Source: UBA4416 sp943362175 (GTDB lineage: Bacteria > Bacteroidota > Bacteroidia > B-17B0 > Aurantibacillaceae). From it: 64,000 nt of DNA. Positions 9,424-16,715 of this stretch are shown in pieces. The number at the start of each line of letters is the position of its first letter. Positions within the stretch are counted from its first letter, which is position 1. The stretch is from contig CALRIU020000004.1 in the NCBI GenBank assembly GCA_943362175.1, forward strand, positions 1-64,000, in the 5' to 3' direction. A program made the position numbers and the translations under genes. The notes beneath the pieces were generated by a model. It did not search any database and was not told the origin of the DNA. It saw only the letters and a list, made by a program, of their open reading frames with translations.

Positions 9424-9446
9424 GGCTTCGACTGTGCCCAGCCACC
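9424..9446 (+). repeat. Degenerate REP-like hairpin
   Basis: GGCTTCGACTGTGCCCAGCC has GGCT/AGCC arms around a diverged copy of the TCGACTnCGCTC core shared with elements at 14676, 14714 and 33464. Confidence 0.5.
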
Positions 9447-9550
9447 GCTGGTTAATGTAGTAAAAACATTTATACTTAGCCTGTGGAAGTGAAACAACAG
9501 TAATGAAAGAAATCTTACCTAATCATTGCTTATACGGAGCCGGTCTGCGT

Positions 9551-9580
9551 GTTGGCTGACTGAGCGCAGTCGAAGGCAAC
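9551..9580 (-). repeat. REP-like element with conserved core, imperfect arms
   Basis: The plus strand reads TGAGCGCAGTCGAAGG inside GTTGGC...GGCAAC arms. The inverse is TCGACTGCGCTCA, the same core as the other copies. The arms pair only partly. Confidence 0.55.
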
Positions 9581-9687
9581 ATGAACTAAAAGAAGGCTCG
9601 CCTTTATTGCTGTTCGTATTATCACAAAAGGCAATCGCTGGGTAGAATGTCTATGGCATCAGCTTTTTTACATGGTGTCGTCTTTGA

Positions 9688-10041
9688 TTATTTTGCAAAC
9701 ACAAAGAACAGCCCTATGCAGAGCACGCAGCTGATGAGGATATTGGCGATGGCCCAGGCCGTCATGCCTAGCTTCATCATCTCAAAGGTTTCGAAGCTAA
9801 AGGTGGAAAAGGTGCTCAGACCACCGCAGATGCCGATCAGGATAAAGCTTTTGTAGTTATCCGGAATGTGCTGCTTCGATTCATAAGCCGACAGGAGCAG
9901 GGCAAACAGCAGACAGCTGACGAGGTTCGAGGTGAGTGTGGCAAAAGGGAGGGAGAGGGATGTTTTTGAAAACACCCAGGCAAAGAAGAAGCGGAGCACA
10001 CTGCCCGTTCCCCCACCTAAAAAAACCAGGAGTACATTCAT
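9688..10041 (-). CDS. crcB: Fluoride ion channel/exporter CrcB (Fluc)
   Basis: There are 117 residues from the ATG at 10041. A longer in-frame start would run back into anmK and is not needed. Fluc exports fluoride as a dual-topology dimer. Visible family features are GGGTGSVLRF in TM1, a conserved Asn in TLTSNLVSCLLFALLL (TM2), GICGGLSTFSTFSFE (TM3, carrying the Phe box and the Na+/F- site STFS) and a fourth hydrophobic segment ending VLCIGLFFVFAK. There are four TM segments, as expected for the single-domain form. The ATG lies 4 bp after the anmK stop, so the two are co-transcribed. No fluoride riboswitch is seen ahead of the pair. Confidence 0.92.
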   Translation of the reverse strand: MNVLLVFLGGGTGSVLRFFFAWVFSKTSLSLPFATLTSNLVSCLLFALLLSAYESKQHIPDNYKSFILIGICGGLSTFSTFSFETFEMMKLGMTAWAIANILISCVLCIGLFFVFAK

Positions 10042-10045
10042 CGTA

Positions 10046-11098
10046 TTAGGCTTTATACATGCAGCCGCCGATACTATCACGGCTGGCTTTGGTAACACTT
10101 TGTAAAGTATTTGTTTGCTCTGTGACTCTCAAATAACCGAGGTAGGCAAACACAATGGCTTCCTTGAACTGGATCACCGCATCGGAAGGGATTTCCAGCT
10201 GTCCGCTGTACTGCGCCCGCAGGCGCTTTAGCAGGAAGGTATTGTAGGCGCCACCGCCTGTGATCAATACTGAGTGAAGGTTATGTTGCTTCAGAACGTT
10301 CCCGATCATCACGGCGGTGTATTCCACGCAGGTAGCCAGCAGATCTGGGATGCTTCCGCCATGCTTTTCCAGCGCAGGAAGAAAACGCGCGTCAAACCAT
10401 TCTTTTCCAAGCGAGCGCTGGTCGCCGTGTAAACTCAAAAGATCGTTCAGCAAGGCATTATGGACCTGCCCTGATGCGGCGAGGCTTCCATCCGCATCGT
10501 AAGGCTTACCGGTCTTTTCGGCCAGGTAATTGAACGCCATGTTGGCGATGCAGCAATCGAAGGCGGAAGTCGTGCCGTTTTGGGTAAAGGAGATATTGGC
10601 AATACCGCCGATGTTCAGGCAGGATTCAAATTCGGGGAAGAGGTCCCGGTCGCCGACAGGCACCAGCGGCGCACCTTGTCCTTTCAGTGCCACATCGAGG
10701 CTGCGGAAATCACAAATGGTAGATATACCTGTATGGGCAGCGATGGTAGCGCCACAGCCGATCTGGGTACTAAAGCCCAGTTGCGGCCTGTGGAACACCG
10801 TATGGCCGTGGCTGGCCAGGTAATCGGCCCGGTGACCGCTTTTTTTCAAAAAGGCATTGACGCCGGCAGCAATGTATTCGCCATAGAGGCTGTTCAGCTT
10901 AAAATATTGCTCGGCGGTGGCATCAAACACGTTTCGCAGGCGCTCCTTCCAAACGGCTTCGTAGGCAATGGTTTCGGCTGCCAGCAGCTCATAGCCGGGT
11001 GTTCCGCCCCCGGTAGAGAAGCGGCAAAGGGCCATGTCGAGTCCGTCGAGGGAGGTGCCGCTCATCAGGCCGGCAATGGTTAAGGTTCCTGTTTTCAT
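10046..11098 (-). CDS. anmK: Anhydro-N-acetylmuramic acid kinase
   Basis: The gene encodes 350 residues. AnmK opens and phosphorylates 1,6-anhydro-MurNAc to MurNAc-6-phosphate during cell-wall recycling. Diagnostic motifs are the N-terminal nucleotide-binding GLMSGTSLDGLDMAL, the substrate segment ASHGHTVFHRPQ, IGCGATIAAHTGISTICDFRSLDVALKGQGAPLVP (with the catalytic Asp in DFR), LNIGGIANISF, AFDCCIANM and LITGGGAYNTFLLKRL. The length is slightly below the approximately 370 of the E. coli enzyme and usual for Bacteroidota. It heads a two-gene unit with crcB and is divergent from the acyl-CoA dehydrogenase gene. Confidence 0.95.
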   Translation of the reverse strand: MKTGTLTIAGLMSGTSLDGLDMALCRFSTGGGTPGYELLAAETIAYEAVWKERLRNVFDATAEQYFKLNSLYGEYIAAGVNAFLKKSGHRADYLASHGHTVFHRPQLGFSTQIGCGATIAAHTGISTICDFRSLDVALKGQGAPLVPVGDRDLFPEFESCLNIGGIANISFTQNGTTSAFDCCIANMAFNYLAEKTGKPYDADGSLAASGQVHNALLNDLLSLHGDQRSLGKEWFDARFLPALEKHGGSIPDLLATCVEYTAVMIGNVLKQHNLHSVLITGGGAYNTFLLKRLRAQYSGQLEIPSDAVIQFKEAIVFAYLGYLRVTEQTNTLQSVTKASRDSIGGCMYKA

Positions 11099-11211
11099 GA
11101 GAATTAAAGGTAAGGCGAAAATTGCGTGAATCTACAGGCTACAGGCTCAAAAACTCAACAAAATAATTTTAATAAAACGACAAAGACCTGTTAAAAATTC
11201 AAAATATCTTA

Positions 11212-11219
11212 TATTTTTG
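11212..11219 (+). promoter_or_regulatory. -7 box (TATTTTTG) for the acyl-CoA dehydrogenase gene
   Basis: TATTTTTG fits TAnnTTTG and lies 36 bp before the ATG at 11256, predicting a 5' leader of about 30 nt. A TTTG at the -33 position is not evident. Confidence 0.55.
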
Positions 11220-11255
11220 TAAGGATAATCAGATAACAACTAAAATACAAAGACA

Positions 11256-12398
11256 ATGCAATTTCAATTAACCGAAGAGCAATTGATGATACAGAAGGCG
11301 GCGCGTGAGTTTGCCCAGAACGAGTGTAAACCGGGAGTTATAGAGCGTGACGAAAACCAGAAATTTCCGGCCGAGCAGGTAAAAATGATGGGAGAGCTGG
11401 GCTTTTTAGGAATGATGGTTGACCCGAAATACGGCGGAGGCGGCATGGATGCTGTTTCTTATGTACTGGCTATGGAAGAGATTTCTAAAATCGATGCTTC
11501 CTGCAGCGTGGTGATGAGTGTGAACAACTCACTCGTATGCTGGGGACTGGAGCATTTCGGGACGGAAGAGCAAAAACAAAAATACCTGGTGCCATTGGCC
11601 AAAGGAGAAATCATCGGCGCATTCTGCCTGTCGGAGCCGGAAGCCGGCAGTGACGCCACTTCCCAGCGTACAACTGCCATCGACAAAGGCGATCATTATT
11701 TGTTGAATGGTACCAAAAACTGGATTACCAACGGGAGCACGGCGTCTGTGTACCTCGTGATGGCACAAACCAATGCAGAGCTCGGTCATAAAGGCATCAA
11801 CTGCCTGATCGTGGAAAAAGGCATGCCTGGCTTTGAAGTAGGACCAAAAGAAAATAAGCTGGGGATCAGGGGCAGCGATACACACTCCCTGATGTTTACG
11901 GATGTAAAAGTGCCTAAAGAAAACAGAATCGGGGAAGAGGGCTTCGGCTTTAAGTTCGCGATGAAAACCTTAGGCGGTGGCCGTATCGGGATTGCTTCCC
12001 AGGCATTGGGCATTGCGAGCGGAGCTTATGAGCTGGCTTTGGCTTACTCTAAGGAGCGCAAGGCATTCGGGAAATTAATTTCCCAGCACCAGGCCATCCA
12101 GTTTAAACTGGCCGACATGGCAACCCGCATCGAAGCGGCGCGCTTATTGATCTACAGAGCCGCCTGGCTTAAAACACAAGGCTTGCCTTGCGAAAAAGAA
12201 GGCGCGCAGGCTAAAGTATTCGCTTCCGAAACGGCGATGTGGGTCACCACCGAGGCTGTTCAGATCCACGGTGGCTACGGTTATGTGAAAGAATACCACG
12301 TGGAGCGCTTGATGCGCGATGCCAAGATTACGCAGATCTATGAAGGAACGAGCGAAGTACAACGCATTGTGATCTCACGGGCCCTGTTATCTAACTAA
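11256..12398 (+). CDS. Acyl-CoA dehydrogenase (short/branched-chain butyryl-CoA dehydrogenase type)
   Basis: The 380-residue length is standard for the family. It oxidises an acyl-CoA to the trans-2-enoyl-CoA with FAD and passes electrons to ETF. Domains in order are an N-terminal helical domain (residues 1-115), a beta domain with the FAD-contacting CLSEPEAGSDATSQRTTA and NGTKNWITNG, and a C-terminal helical domain. The C-terminal domain contains GGGRIGIASQALGIA, ERKAFGKLISQHQAIQ and the catalytic base Glu363 in QIYEGTSEVQRI. The Glu position is that of short- and medium-chain enzymes. It is followed by a strong terminator and so is monocistronic. Confidence 0.94.
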   Translation: MQFQLTEEQLMIQKAAREFAQNECKPGVIERDENQKFPAEQVKMMGELGFLGMMVDPKYGGGGMDAVSYVLAMEEISKIDASCSVVMSVNNSLVCWGLEHFGTEEQKQKYLVPLAKGEIIGAFCLSEPEAGSDATSQRTTAIDKGDHYLLNGTKNWITNGSTASVYLVMAQTNAELGHKGINCLIVEKGMPGFEVGPKENKLGIRGSDTHSLMFTDVKVPKENRIGEEGFGFKFAMKTLGGGRIGIASQALGIASGAYELALAYSKERKAFGKLISQHQAIQFKLADMATRIEAARLLIYRAAWLKTQGLPCEKEGAQAKVFASETAMWVTTEAVQIHGGYGYVKEYHVERLMRDAKITQIYEGTSEVQRIVISRALLSN

Positions 12399-12421
12399 AA
12401 TGATCTCAGGATGTAAAACTC

Positions 12422-12458
12422 AAAAAATCCCGTCATGAATACCGTGACGGGATTTTTT
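12422..12458 (+). terminator. Intrinsic terminator after the acyl-CoA dehydrogenase gene
   Basis: AAAAAATCCCGTCA and TGACGGGATTTTTT form a stem of up to 14 bp around a 9-nt loop, ending in six T. It lies only 15 bp ahead of the next gene's ATG. Confidence 0.9.
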
Positions 12459-12472
12459 CATAAAAACAGGAT

Positions 12473-12907
12473 ATGGATTTTAATAAGGATCATAGCGGGC
12501 ATTGGAGAGGTGAGGTTGTTCTGGGGAAAAAGTACCAAAATATGGAAGGACAAAAAATATTTTTTGACCTCGAAATCGTACAGTATCACAACCAGATAAC
12601 CGGTGTTGCCGTTGATGTTGGCGGATACGGAGCAAGTCCGGATGAGGCTGCCATTAACGGAACAATTTCAGGGAATGATATACAATTCGTGAAACAATTT
12701 GTCCACGAGCATTATTTCCTGGAAGACGGAACCCTGTTTGTGGATAAGTCCAGGCCGGGGCATTTGATCTACCATTCAGGAAACTATCGGGAAGAAAGCG
12801 GCACCTTTAGCGGTGTATGGCGTAACAGAGGCAAATTCAAGCTGTTCGGCCTCATCCCAATATATTTTAATGCCGGGGAAGGTACCTGGGAAATGGAAAG
12901 AAAATAA
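12473..12907 (+). CDS. Hypothetical protein, beta-rich
   Basis: The protein has 144 residues with no signal peptide or membrane segment. It is rich in Gly, Tyr and short alternating strands (GHWRGEVVLG, FFDLEIVQYHNQITGVAVDV, NGTISGNDIQFVKQF, GTFSGVWRN, AGEGTWEMERK). The pattern suggests a small beta-barrel or lipocalin-like sheet that binds or carries something, but no family is recognised. It starts 15 bp after a terminator and ends 10 bp from the converging DUF4239-like gene. Codon use resembles that of its neighbours. Confidence 0.6.
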   Translation: MDFNKDHSGHWRGEVVLGKKYQNMEGQKIFFDLEIVQYHNQITGVAVDVGGYGASPDEAAINGTISGNDIQFVKQFVHEHYFLEDGTLFVDKSRPGHLIYHSGNYREESGTFSGVWRNRGKFKLFGLIPIYFNAGEGTWEMERK

Positions 12908-12916
12908 AGGACGCTA

Positions 12917-13684
12917 TCAGGATTCTTTTAGCTCTTTCATTAAGTGGACCTGGTAGTTGTTATCGATCAGCCCTCTCCTCGGGCGATCAAGATCGAAGAT
13001 GATATAGATGACTACGCAGGTAAGCATGCAAAAACCTGTAATCAGCAATTTGTCGAATACCTTTTTAACCCCGCAATTGTAGCCAATAAAGAAGGAGCTG
13101 ATGGCGGAAAAGATCAGCAACAGAAGCACAATGGAATCGGGTACGGTGATGTTGAAGGATTCATTGACGAGGGATGCACTATCGAGCATCTCGTTCAGGG
13201 AAGGAATCATCAGCATGGTGGCTGTGCGCTGGCTTTCCGGGAAGGATTGCACCCTGGCCTTTTCCCACAGGCGATTGCCTGCCTCTGCGCTGCTCTTCAG
13301 GGCAAGCCTGACCTTCTCTTCATGTCTGCCGGCTTCCAGGAAAGAGATCCTGGCATCGATGTAATGCTTAAATCCCTTTTTAAATGCTTTGGCTACGCTA
13401 TCCGGATACAGGCCCGAACGCAGCATGGCTGTGCCGATCGCATTGGATTCATTGATCATGCTGTTTCTCCGCTCATCGTAGCGTGAACCCGCCATGCCGA
13501 AAGTAAAAGCGAGCAGTAAGCCCAGTAAAGCAAGGAGTGATGACAATAAGGTGCCATGATCGGCGCCGGCATCCGCTCTTTTTAACCCGATCCTATAGCC
13601 GGCAATGGTGATAGCGAGCATGGCAAAGAATAGAAAAAGTACCAGGTAAATGGCATCCAGGTCGTATAGGAAAGAATGTTTCAT
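12917..13684 (-). CDS. DUF4239 (bestrophin-like domain) membrane protein
   Basis: The gene encodes 255 residues. Two hydrophobic segments near the N-terminus (about residues 10-30 and 44-64: LLSSLLALLGLLLAFTFGMAGSRYDERR) are followed by a helical soluble stretch of about 110 residues. Two more hydrophobic segments lie near the C-terminus (VPDSIVLLLLIFSAISSFFIGY; LLITGFCMLTCVVIYIIFDLDRPRRG). The GLLLAFTFGMA..RYD-RR motif and the closing FDLDRPRRG are hallmarks of the DUF4239/bestrophin-like family, whose function is unknown. Channel activity is suggested only by the family name. Confidence 0.78.
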   Translation of the reverse strand: MKHSFLYDLDAIYLVLFLFFAMLAITIAGYRIGLKRADAGADHGTLLSSLLALLGLLLAFTFGMAGSRYDERRNSMINESNAIGTAMLRSGLYPDSVAKAFKKGFKHYIDARISFLEAGRHEEKVRLALKSSAEAGNRLWEKARVQSFPESQRTATMLMIPSLNEMLDSASLVNESFNITVPDSIVLLLLIFSAISSFFIGYNCGVKKVFDKLLITGFCMLTCVVIYIIFDLDRPRRGLIDNNYQVHLMKELKES

Positions 13685-13760
13685 CCCTATAAAGATAGGG
13701 ATAAATTACAAAGCCGGCAGGCCTTAGGGATCAGTTATGTTACATCCCGGGAGGTTTTAT

Positions 13761-13797
13761 CCCTGCCCGGAAGTTTTTTAAATCTTCCGGGGCAGGG
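13761..13797. terminator. GC-rich hairpin between DsbA-like and DUF4239-like genes
   Basis: CCCTGCCCGGAAG pairs with CTTCCGGGGCAGGG with one bulged base around an AT loop. It lies 10 bp after the stop of the DsbA-like gene (minus strand). The T run is weak on both strands, so it may act as a terminator or as a transcript-end stabiliser. Confidence 0.6.
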
Positions 13798-13806
13798 GTG
13801 TTTGAA

Positions 13807-14520
13807 TTAAATCTCGCAGCCATCCGGACCACAGGCATCTGCCGTGCCTTCCGTGTTGATCTGCTGTAAAGGAGCTGCTTTCTGATGCTCATCATAGGCC
13901 CGCGTCAGCGCCTGCAAAAAGGCGGCCGGCTCCTGGGCGCCCGATACAGCATATTTACGGTCGAGGACAAAGAAAGGAACGCCGCGCACGCCGATCTGCT
14001 GTGCCTGCTCAATGTCTTCCTCTACCTTATCCGCATAAAGGTTGCTGTTTAGAAGAGCGCTTGCTTCTGTTTTATCGAGGCCAATCTCTGTGCCGATTTG
14101 TAATAAAGTAGCGTGATCGGCGGTATTCTTGCCTTCGGTGAAATAAGCGGAGAAGAGCTTTTCTTCCAGCTCGTTTTGCTTCCCGTATTTTTTGGCGAGG
14201 TGCGACAGACGGTGTGCGTCAAAGGAATTGGCAACAACCGCTTTGTCGAAATGAAAATCAAGACCTACCTGTTTGGCGATGTTGCTCACATGAGCCGTTG
14301 TTTCCCTGGCCTGCTCTTTGCTCCAGCCCTTTTTCTCCGCCAGGTGATCGATCGTGTTCAGCGAAGGGTCAGTCACCGTTGTCGGGTCGAGCTGAAAGCT
14401 TTTCCAGGTCACTTTGATCTGATCTTTATCGGGGAACTCACTCAGGGCTTTTTCAAATTTGCGTTTGCCAATGTAACAAAAAGGACACATCACATCGCTC
14501 CATATTTCTACGTTCATCAT
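13807..14520 (-). CDS. DsbA-family oxidoreductase (FrnE-like)
   Basis: The gene encodes 237 residues. The N-terminus MMNVEIWSDVMCPFCYIGKRKFEKAL has the thioredoxin-fold CPFC motif and the Y.GK pattern of the FrnE/2-hydroxychromene-carboxylate-isomerase-like DsbA branch. The insert is helical, and the cis-Pro loop IGVRGVPFFVLDRKYAVSGAQ with the GAQ signature is present near residue 190. There is no signal peptide, so it is cytoplasmic, unlike classical DsbA. The C-terminus DACGPDGCEI carries an extra CGPDGC pair, seen in some FrnE proteins. It is likely a cytosolic disulfide reductase/isomerase involved in redox or metal stress; the substrate is unknown. Confidence 0.88.
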   Translation of the reverse strand: MMNVEIWSDVMCPFCYIGKRKFEKALSEFPDKDQIKVTWKSFQLDPTTVTDPSLNTIDHLAEKKGWSKEQARETTAHVSNIAKQVGLDFHFDKAVVANSFDAHRLSHLAKKYGKQNELEEKLFSAYFTEGKNTADHATLLQIGTEIGLDKTEASALLNSNLYADKVEEDIEQAQQIGVRGVPFFVLDRKYAVSGAQEPAAFLQALTRAYDEHQKAAPLQQINTEGTADACGPDGCEI

Positions 14521-14579
14521 GTTCTTATTTTTTAATGTATGAGTAACAGTTTGCTGGTGTAATTGTTTAGCGGGTTCCG

Positions 14580-14604
14580 GGAACTTGAGCGTAGTCGAAG
14601 TTCC
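14580..14604 (-). repeat. REP-like hairpin, stem GGAACTT/AAGTTCC
   Basis: GGAACTT (14580-14586), loop GAGCGTAGTCG, AAGTTCC (14598-14604). The stem has seven perfect base pairs. Confidence 0.75.
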
Positions 14605-14675
14605 TGGGCTTTGACTGCGCCGCCTTTGAGAGCCTCAGGCACCGCAGCCATCGGTTTGGAGTTCAGCCCTCAAGC

Positions 14676-14701
14676 GGTGGTTTCGACTACGCTCAACCAC
14701 C
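14676..14701 (+). repeat. REP-like hairpin, stem GGTGGTT/AACCACC
   Basis: GGTGGTT (14676-14682), loop TCGACTACGCTC, AACCACC (14695-14701). The stem has seven perfect base pairs. Confidence 0.8.
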
Positions 14702-14713
14702 GGGTTGTAATAT

Positions 14714-14739
14714 GGTAGCTGAGCGGAGTCGAAGCCACC
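14714..14739 (-). repeat. REP-like hairpin, stem GGTAGCT/AGCCACC
   Basis: GGTAGCT (14714-14720), loop GAGCGGAGTCGA, AGCCACC (14733-14739). There is one A-C mismatch in the stem. Confidence 0.7.
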
Positions 14740-14750
14740 ACGCTATAAAC

Positions 14751-14778
14751 AAAAAAGCCCCCACAATCTGTGGGAGCT
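14751..14778 (-). terminator. Terminator of the DUF349 gene
   Basis: AAGCCCCCACA/TGTGGGAGCTT forms the stem. On the minus strand it is followed by TTTTTT (A751-A756 in plus-strand terms). It lies 8 bp beyond the gene's stop. Confidence 0.85.
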
Positions 14779-14785
14779 TCCTCAT

Positions 14786-16522
14786 TTATTTCTTTTCCGT
14801 TTCGGCAGGTTTCATGAGCTTGTTGAGCTCTTCCAGCACCAGTTTGCGTTTCTCGTTGAGTTCGGCGATCTTCTGCTTTTCCGCGTTGATCTTGTCCTCG
14901 ATCTCTTTCATGAACGGATTCACACCTTTGCTGCTGCTTTTGAAGAAGCCCAGGTTATTATCATAGGTCTTGATCCGTCCCTGGATCTCGTCCATTTGTT
15001 TTTTGAAATAGTCGGCTTCCTTGCGCAGGGCCGTTTCCGGGTTCTCGCCGCTCGACATCCGCTCCAGCTTGGTTCTGAACTGCATTTTGAACTTCTCGTC
15101 CTTGCTGATGTTCATCTGGTCGTAGAGCTCATCCAGGCGGTTGAAGAATGCCTCGCTGACGCGCTTTTTATCTTTCATCGGTACCAGGCCTGCAGCATTC
15201 CAGTCGGCAGAGAACTGCTTGAGGGCGGCATGGTTGGCGTTATGGTCTTCGCTGAGGGTAAATTCCGTGAGCTTTTTAATCAGCTCTTCCTTCGCTACCA
15301 GGTTGTTGTCGTATTGGCTGTCGATGGCATCGAAATGTGCTTTCCTGGCATCAAAAAAATGATTGCAGGCCGCTCTGAACTTCGTGAACAATTTATTTTC
15401 ATCGCCTCCGGCATGCGGTACCTTTTTCCAGGCATCCTGAAGCTTGATCAGTGCCATGCTGGTCTTTTGCCAGTCGGTATCATTTTTCAGGGCTTCGGCT
15501 TTCGCAATGAGCTCCTGTTTCTGAGCCTTTACGCCAGACAGTTTTTCATGAGCATCATGGAAGTGTAATTTTTTCTTTTCAAAAAAGGAGTCGCACAGCT
15601 CCCTGAACTCGGCCCATACTTTGTCATTATCCTTTTGGGTGGTGCGGCCTACGGTTTTCCACTCGTTCTGTAAAGCGATGAGGTCGTTGGTGAGGTTATT
15701 CCAGACTGAGTTGCCGGCCGTTTCCGATTTCAGGAGGATGGCTTTTACCTGCTCGATCAGCTCTTTTTTCTTCGTGAGGTTCGCCTCTTTTTCTTCCTCG
15801 ATCGAGTTGTAATGCTGTTTCAGTTTGGAATAGGCTTCTTCCAGGGCCGCGCGGAAACTGCCTTTCAGCTCATCCCATTTGTCGTTCGGTACAGGGCCGA
15901 TCTCTTCCCAATCGTTGCGGTAGATCTTGATCAGGCGTTCCGCCTCTTTGATGTTCGTTTGCTCTTTCAGGCCTTTGATCTTTTCCAGCAATTCCGTCTT
16001 AAGCTCGTAATTGCGTTTCAGGTCATGCTCCTGCAGCTGCTTGGATAGGCTCAGCTTGTAGTTGAACTCTTCAATGGCTTTGCTGTATTCGGCCTGGATC
16101 TCTTTGTATTTGTGGGGCGACACGGCACCAATGGTTTTCCATTGCGCCTGCAGCTCTACCAGTTTTTTGATGGCTGAGCCGATGTTATCGCTCACCTGGC
16201 TCAGGTCGTTGATCTTGGCGATGATCTCTTTACGAACCGCCAGATTTTTAGCCTGGTCAACGGCCATGGTCGCGTCTTCTTCTTTTTTGCGTTTGTGGAA
16301 TGTGTCGAACAGTTCGCTTATCTTAAGGTCTTCCGGTTGTTTGTGGTATTCGAACTCTTTGGCTTTGCCGCCTTCTTCTACAAAATCCTGTTTTGCCTTT
16401 TCAAATTCGGCAGTCCATAATTTTTCATACTCTTTCTGCAGAGTGCGCACCTGGTTAGCAACAGCACCAGCTTCAGGTTGCTGAAGCATTTCTTCTAATT
16501 TGGTAATGATCGTTGTTTTCAT
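14786..16522 (-). CDS. DUF349 repeat protein
   Basis: The protein has 578 residues, is highly charged and is almost entirely helical. At least five DUF349 units of about 65-75 residues are visible from the recurring W.E(I/V)G.V....ND.(V/L)W..F(R/K)...(D/E)..(F/Y) pattern. Examples are QAQWKTIGAVSPHKYKEIQAEY, RNDWEEIGPVPNDKWDELKGSF, QNEWKTVGRTTQKDNDKVWAEF, QDAWKKVPHAGGDENKLFTKF and SADWNAAGLVPMKDKKRVSEAF. The C-terminal 70 residues form a coiled coil. The family is conserved in Bacteroidota; its function is unknown, although it is coiled-coil-like and often near housekeeping genes. It is divergent from mutS2. Confidence 0.9.
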   Translation of the reverse strand: MKTTIITKLEEMLQQPEAGAVANQVRTLQKEYEKLWTAEFEKAKQDFVEEGGKAKEFEYHKQPEDLKISELFDTFHKRKKEEDATMAVDQAKNLAVRKEIIAKINDLSQVSDNIGSAIKKLVELQAQWKTIGAVSPHKYKEIQAEYSKAIEEFNYKLSLSKQLQEHDLKRNYELKTELLEKIKGLKEQTNIKEAERLIKIYRNDWEEIGPVPNDKWDELKGSFRAALEEAYSKLKQHYNSIEEEKEANLTKKKELIEQVKAILLKSETAGNSVWNNLTNDLIALQNEWKTVGRTTQKDNDKVWAEFRELCDSFFEKKKLHFHDAHEKLSGVKAQKQELIAKAEALKNDTDWQKTSMALIKLQDAWKKVPHAGGDENKLFTKFRAACNHFFDARKAHFDAIDSQYDNNLVAKEELIKKLTEFTLSEDHNANHAALKQFSADWNAAGLVPMKDKKRVSEAFFNRLDELYDQMNISKDEKFKMQFRTKLERMSSGENPETALRKEADYFKKQMDEIQGRIKTYDNNLGFFKSSSKGVNPFMKEIEDKINAEKQKIAELNEKRKLVLEELNKLMKPAETEKK

Positions 16523-16715
16523 GTTGGGGTCTGGTTCCGGAAACAGTTCATGTACAGGTCACGAAATTTTTCGTCACGTTTTTCTTTGTTAACAGTGTTT
16601 TTGGTTCTTGTTTTTTAAGTAAATTCAGTCTCTCAAAAATAACGTAAAAATTTAGTTTACAAAATAATCTGCTATTTTTTTAATTGAATAAAAAGTTTAA
16701 ATTTTCCTTTAGTAC

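Larger units (their letters stand above)
9409..9687. other. Intergenic region with REP-like remnants
   Basis: No coding frame is convincing. Two REP-like elements with the TCGACT-n-GCnC core are present (9424-9446 and 9551-9580) and are listed separately. Confidence 0.5.
14521..14750. repeat. Cluster of REP-like hairpins
   Basis: This intergenic stretch holds three well-formed hairpins (14580-14604, 14676-14701 and 14714-14739) and a degenerate copy at 14607-14624 (GGCTTTGACTGCGCCGCC). The loops share TCGACT(A/C)CGCTC or its inverse GAGCG(T/G)AGTCGA. The stems differ, but each is internally complementary. No protein-coding frame is credible. Confidence 0.75.

Noticed and set aside
10042..11255. 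Fluoride riboswitch controlling crcB
   Set aside because: crcB follows anmK after 4 bp and the leader ahead of anmK shows no recognisable crcB-motif RNA.
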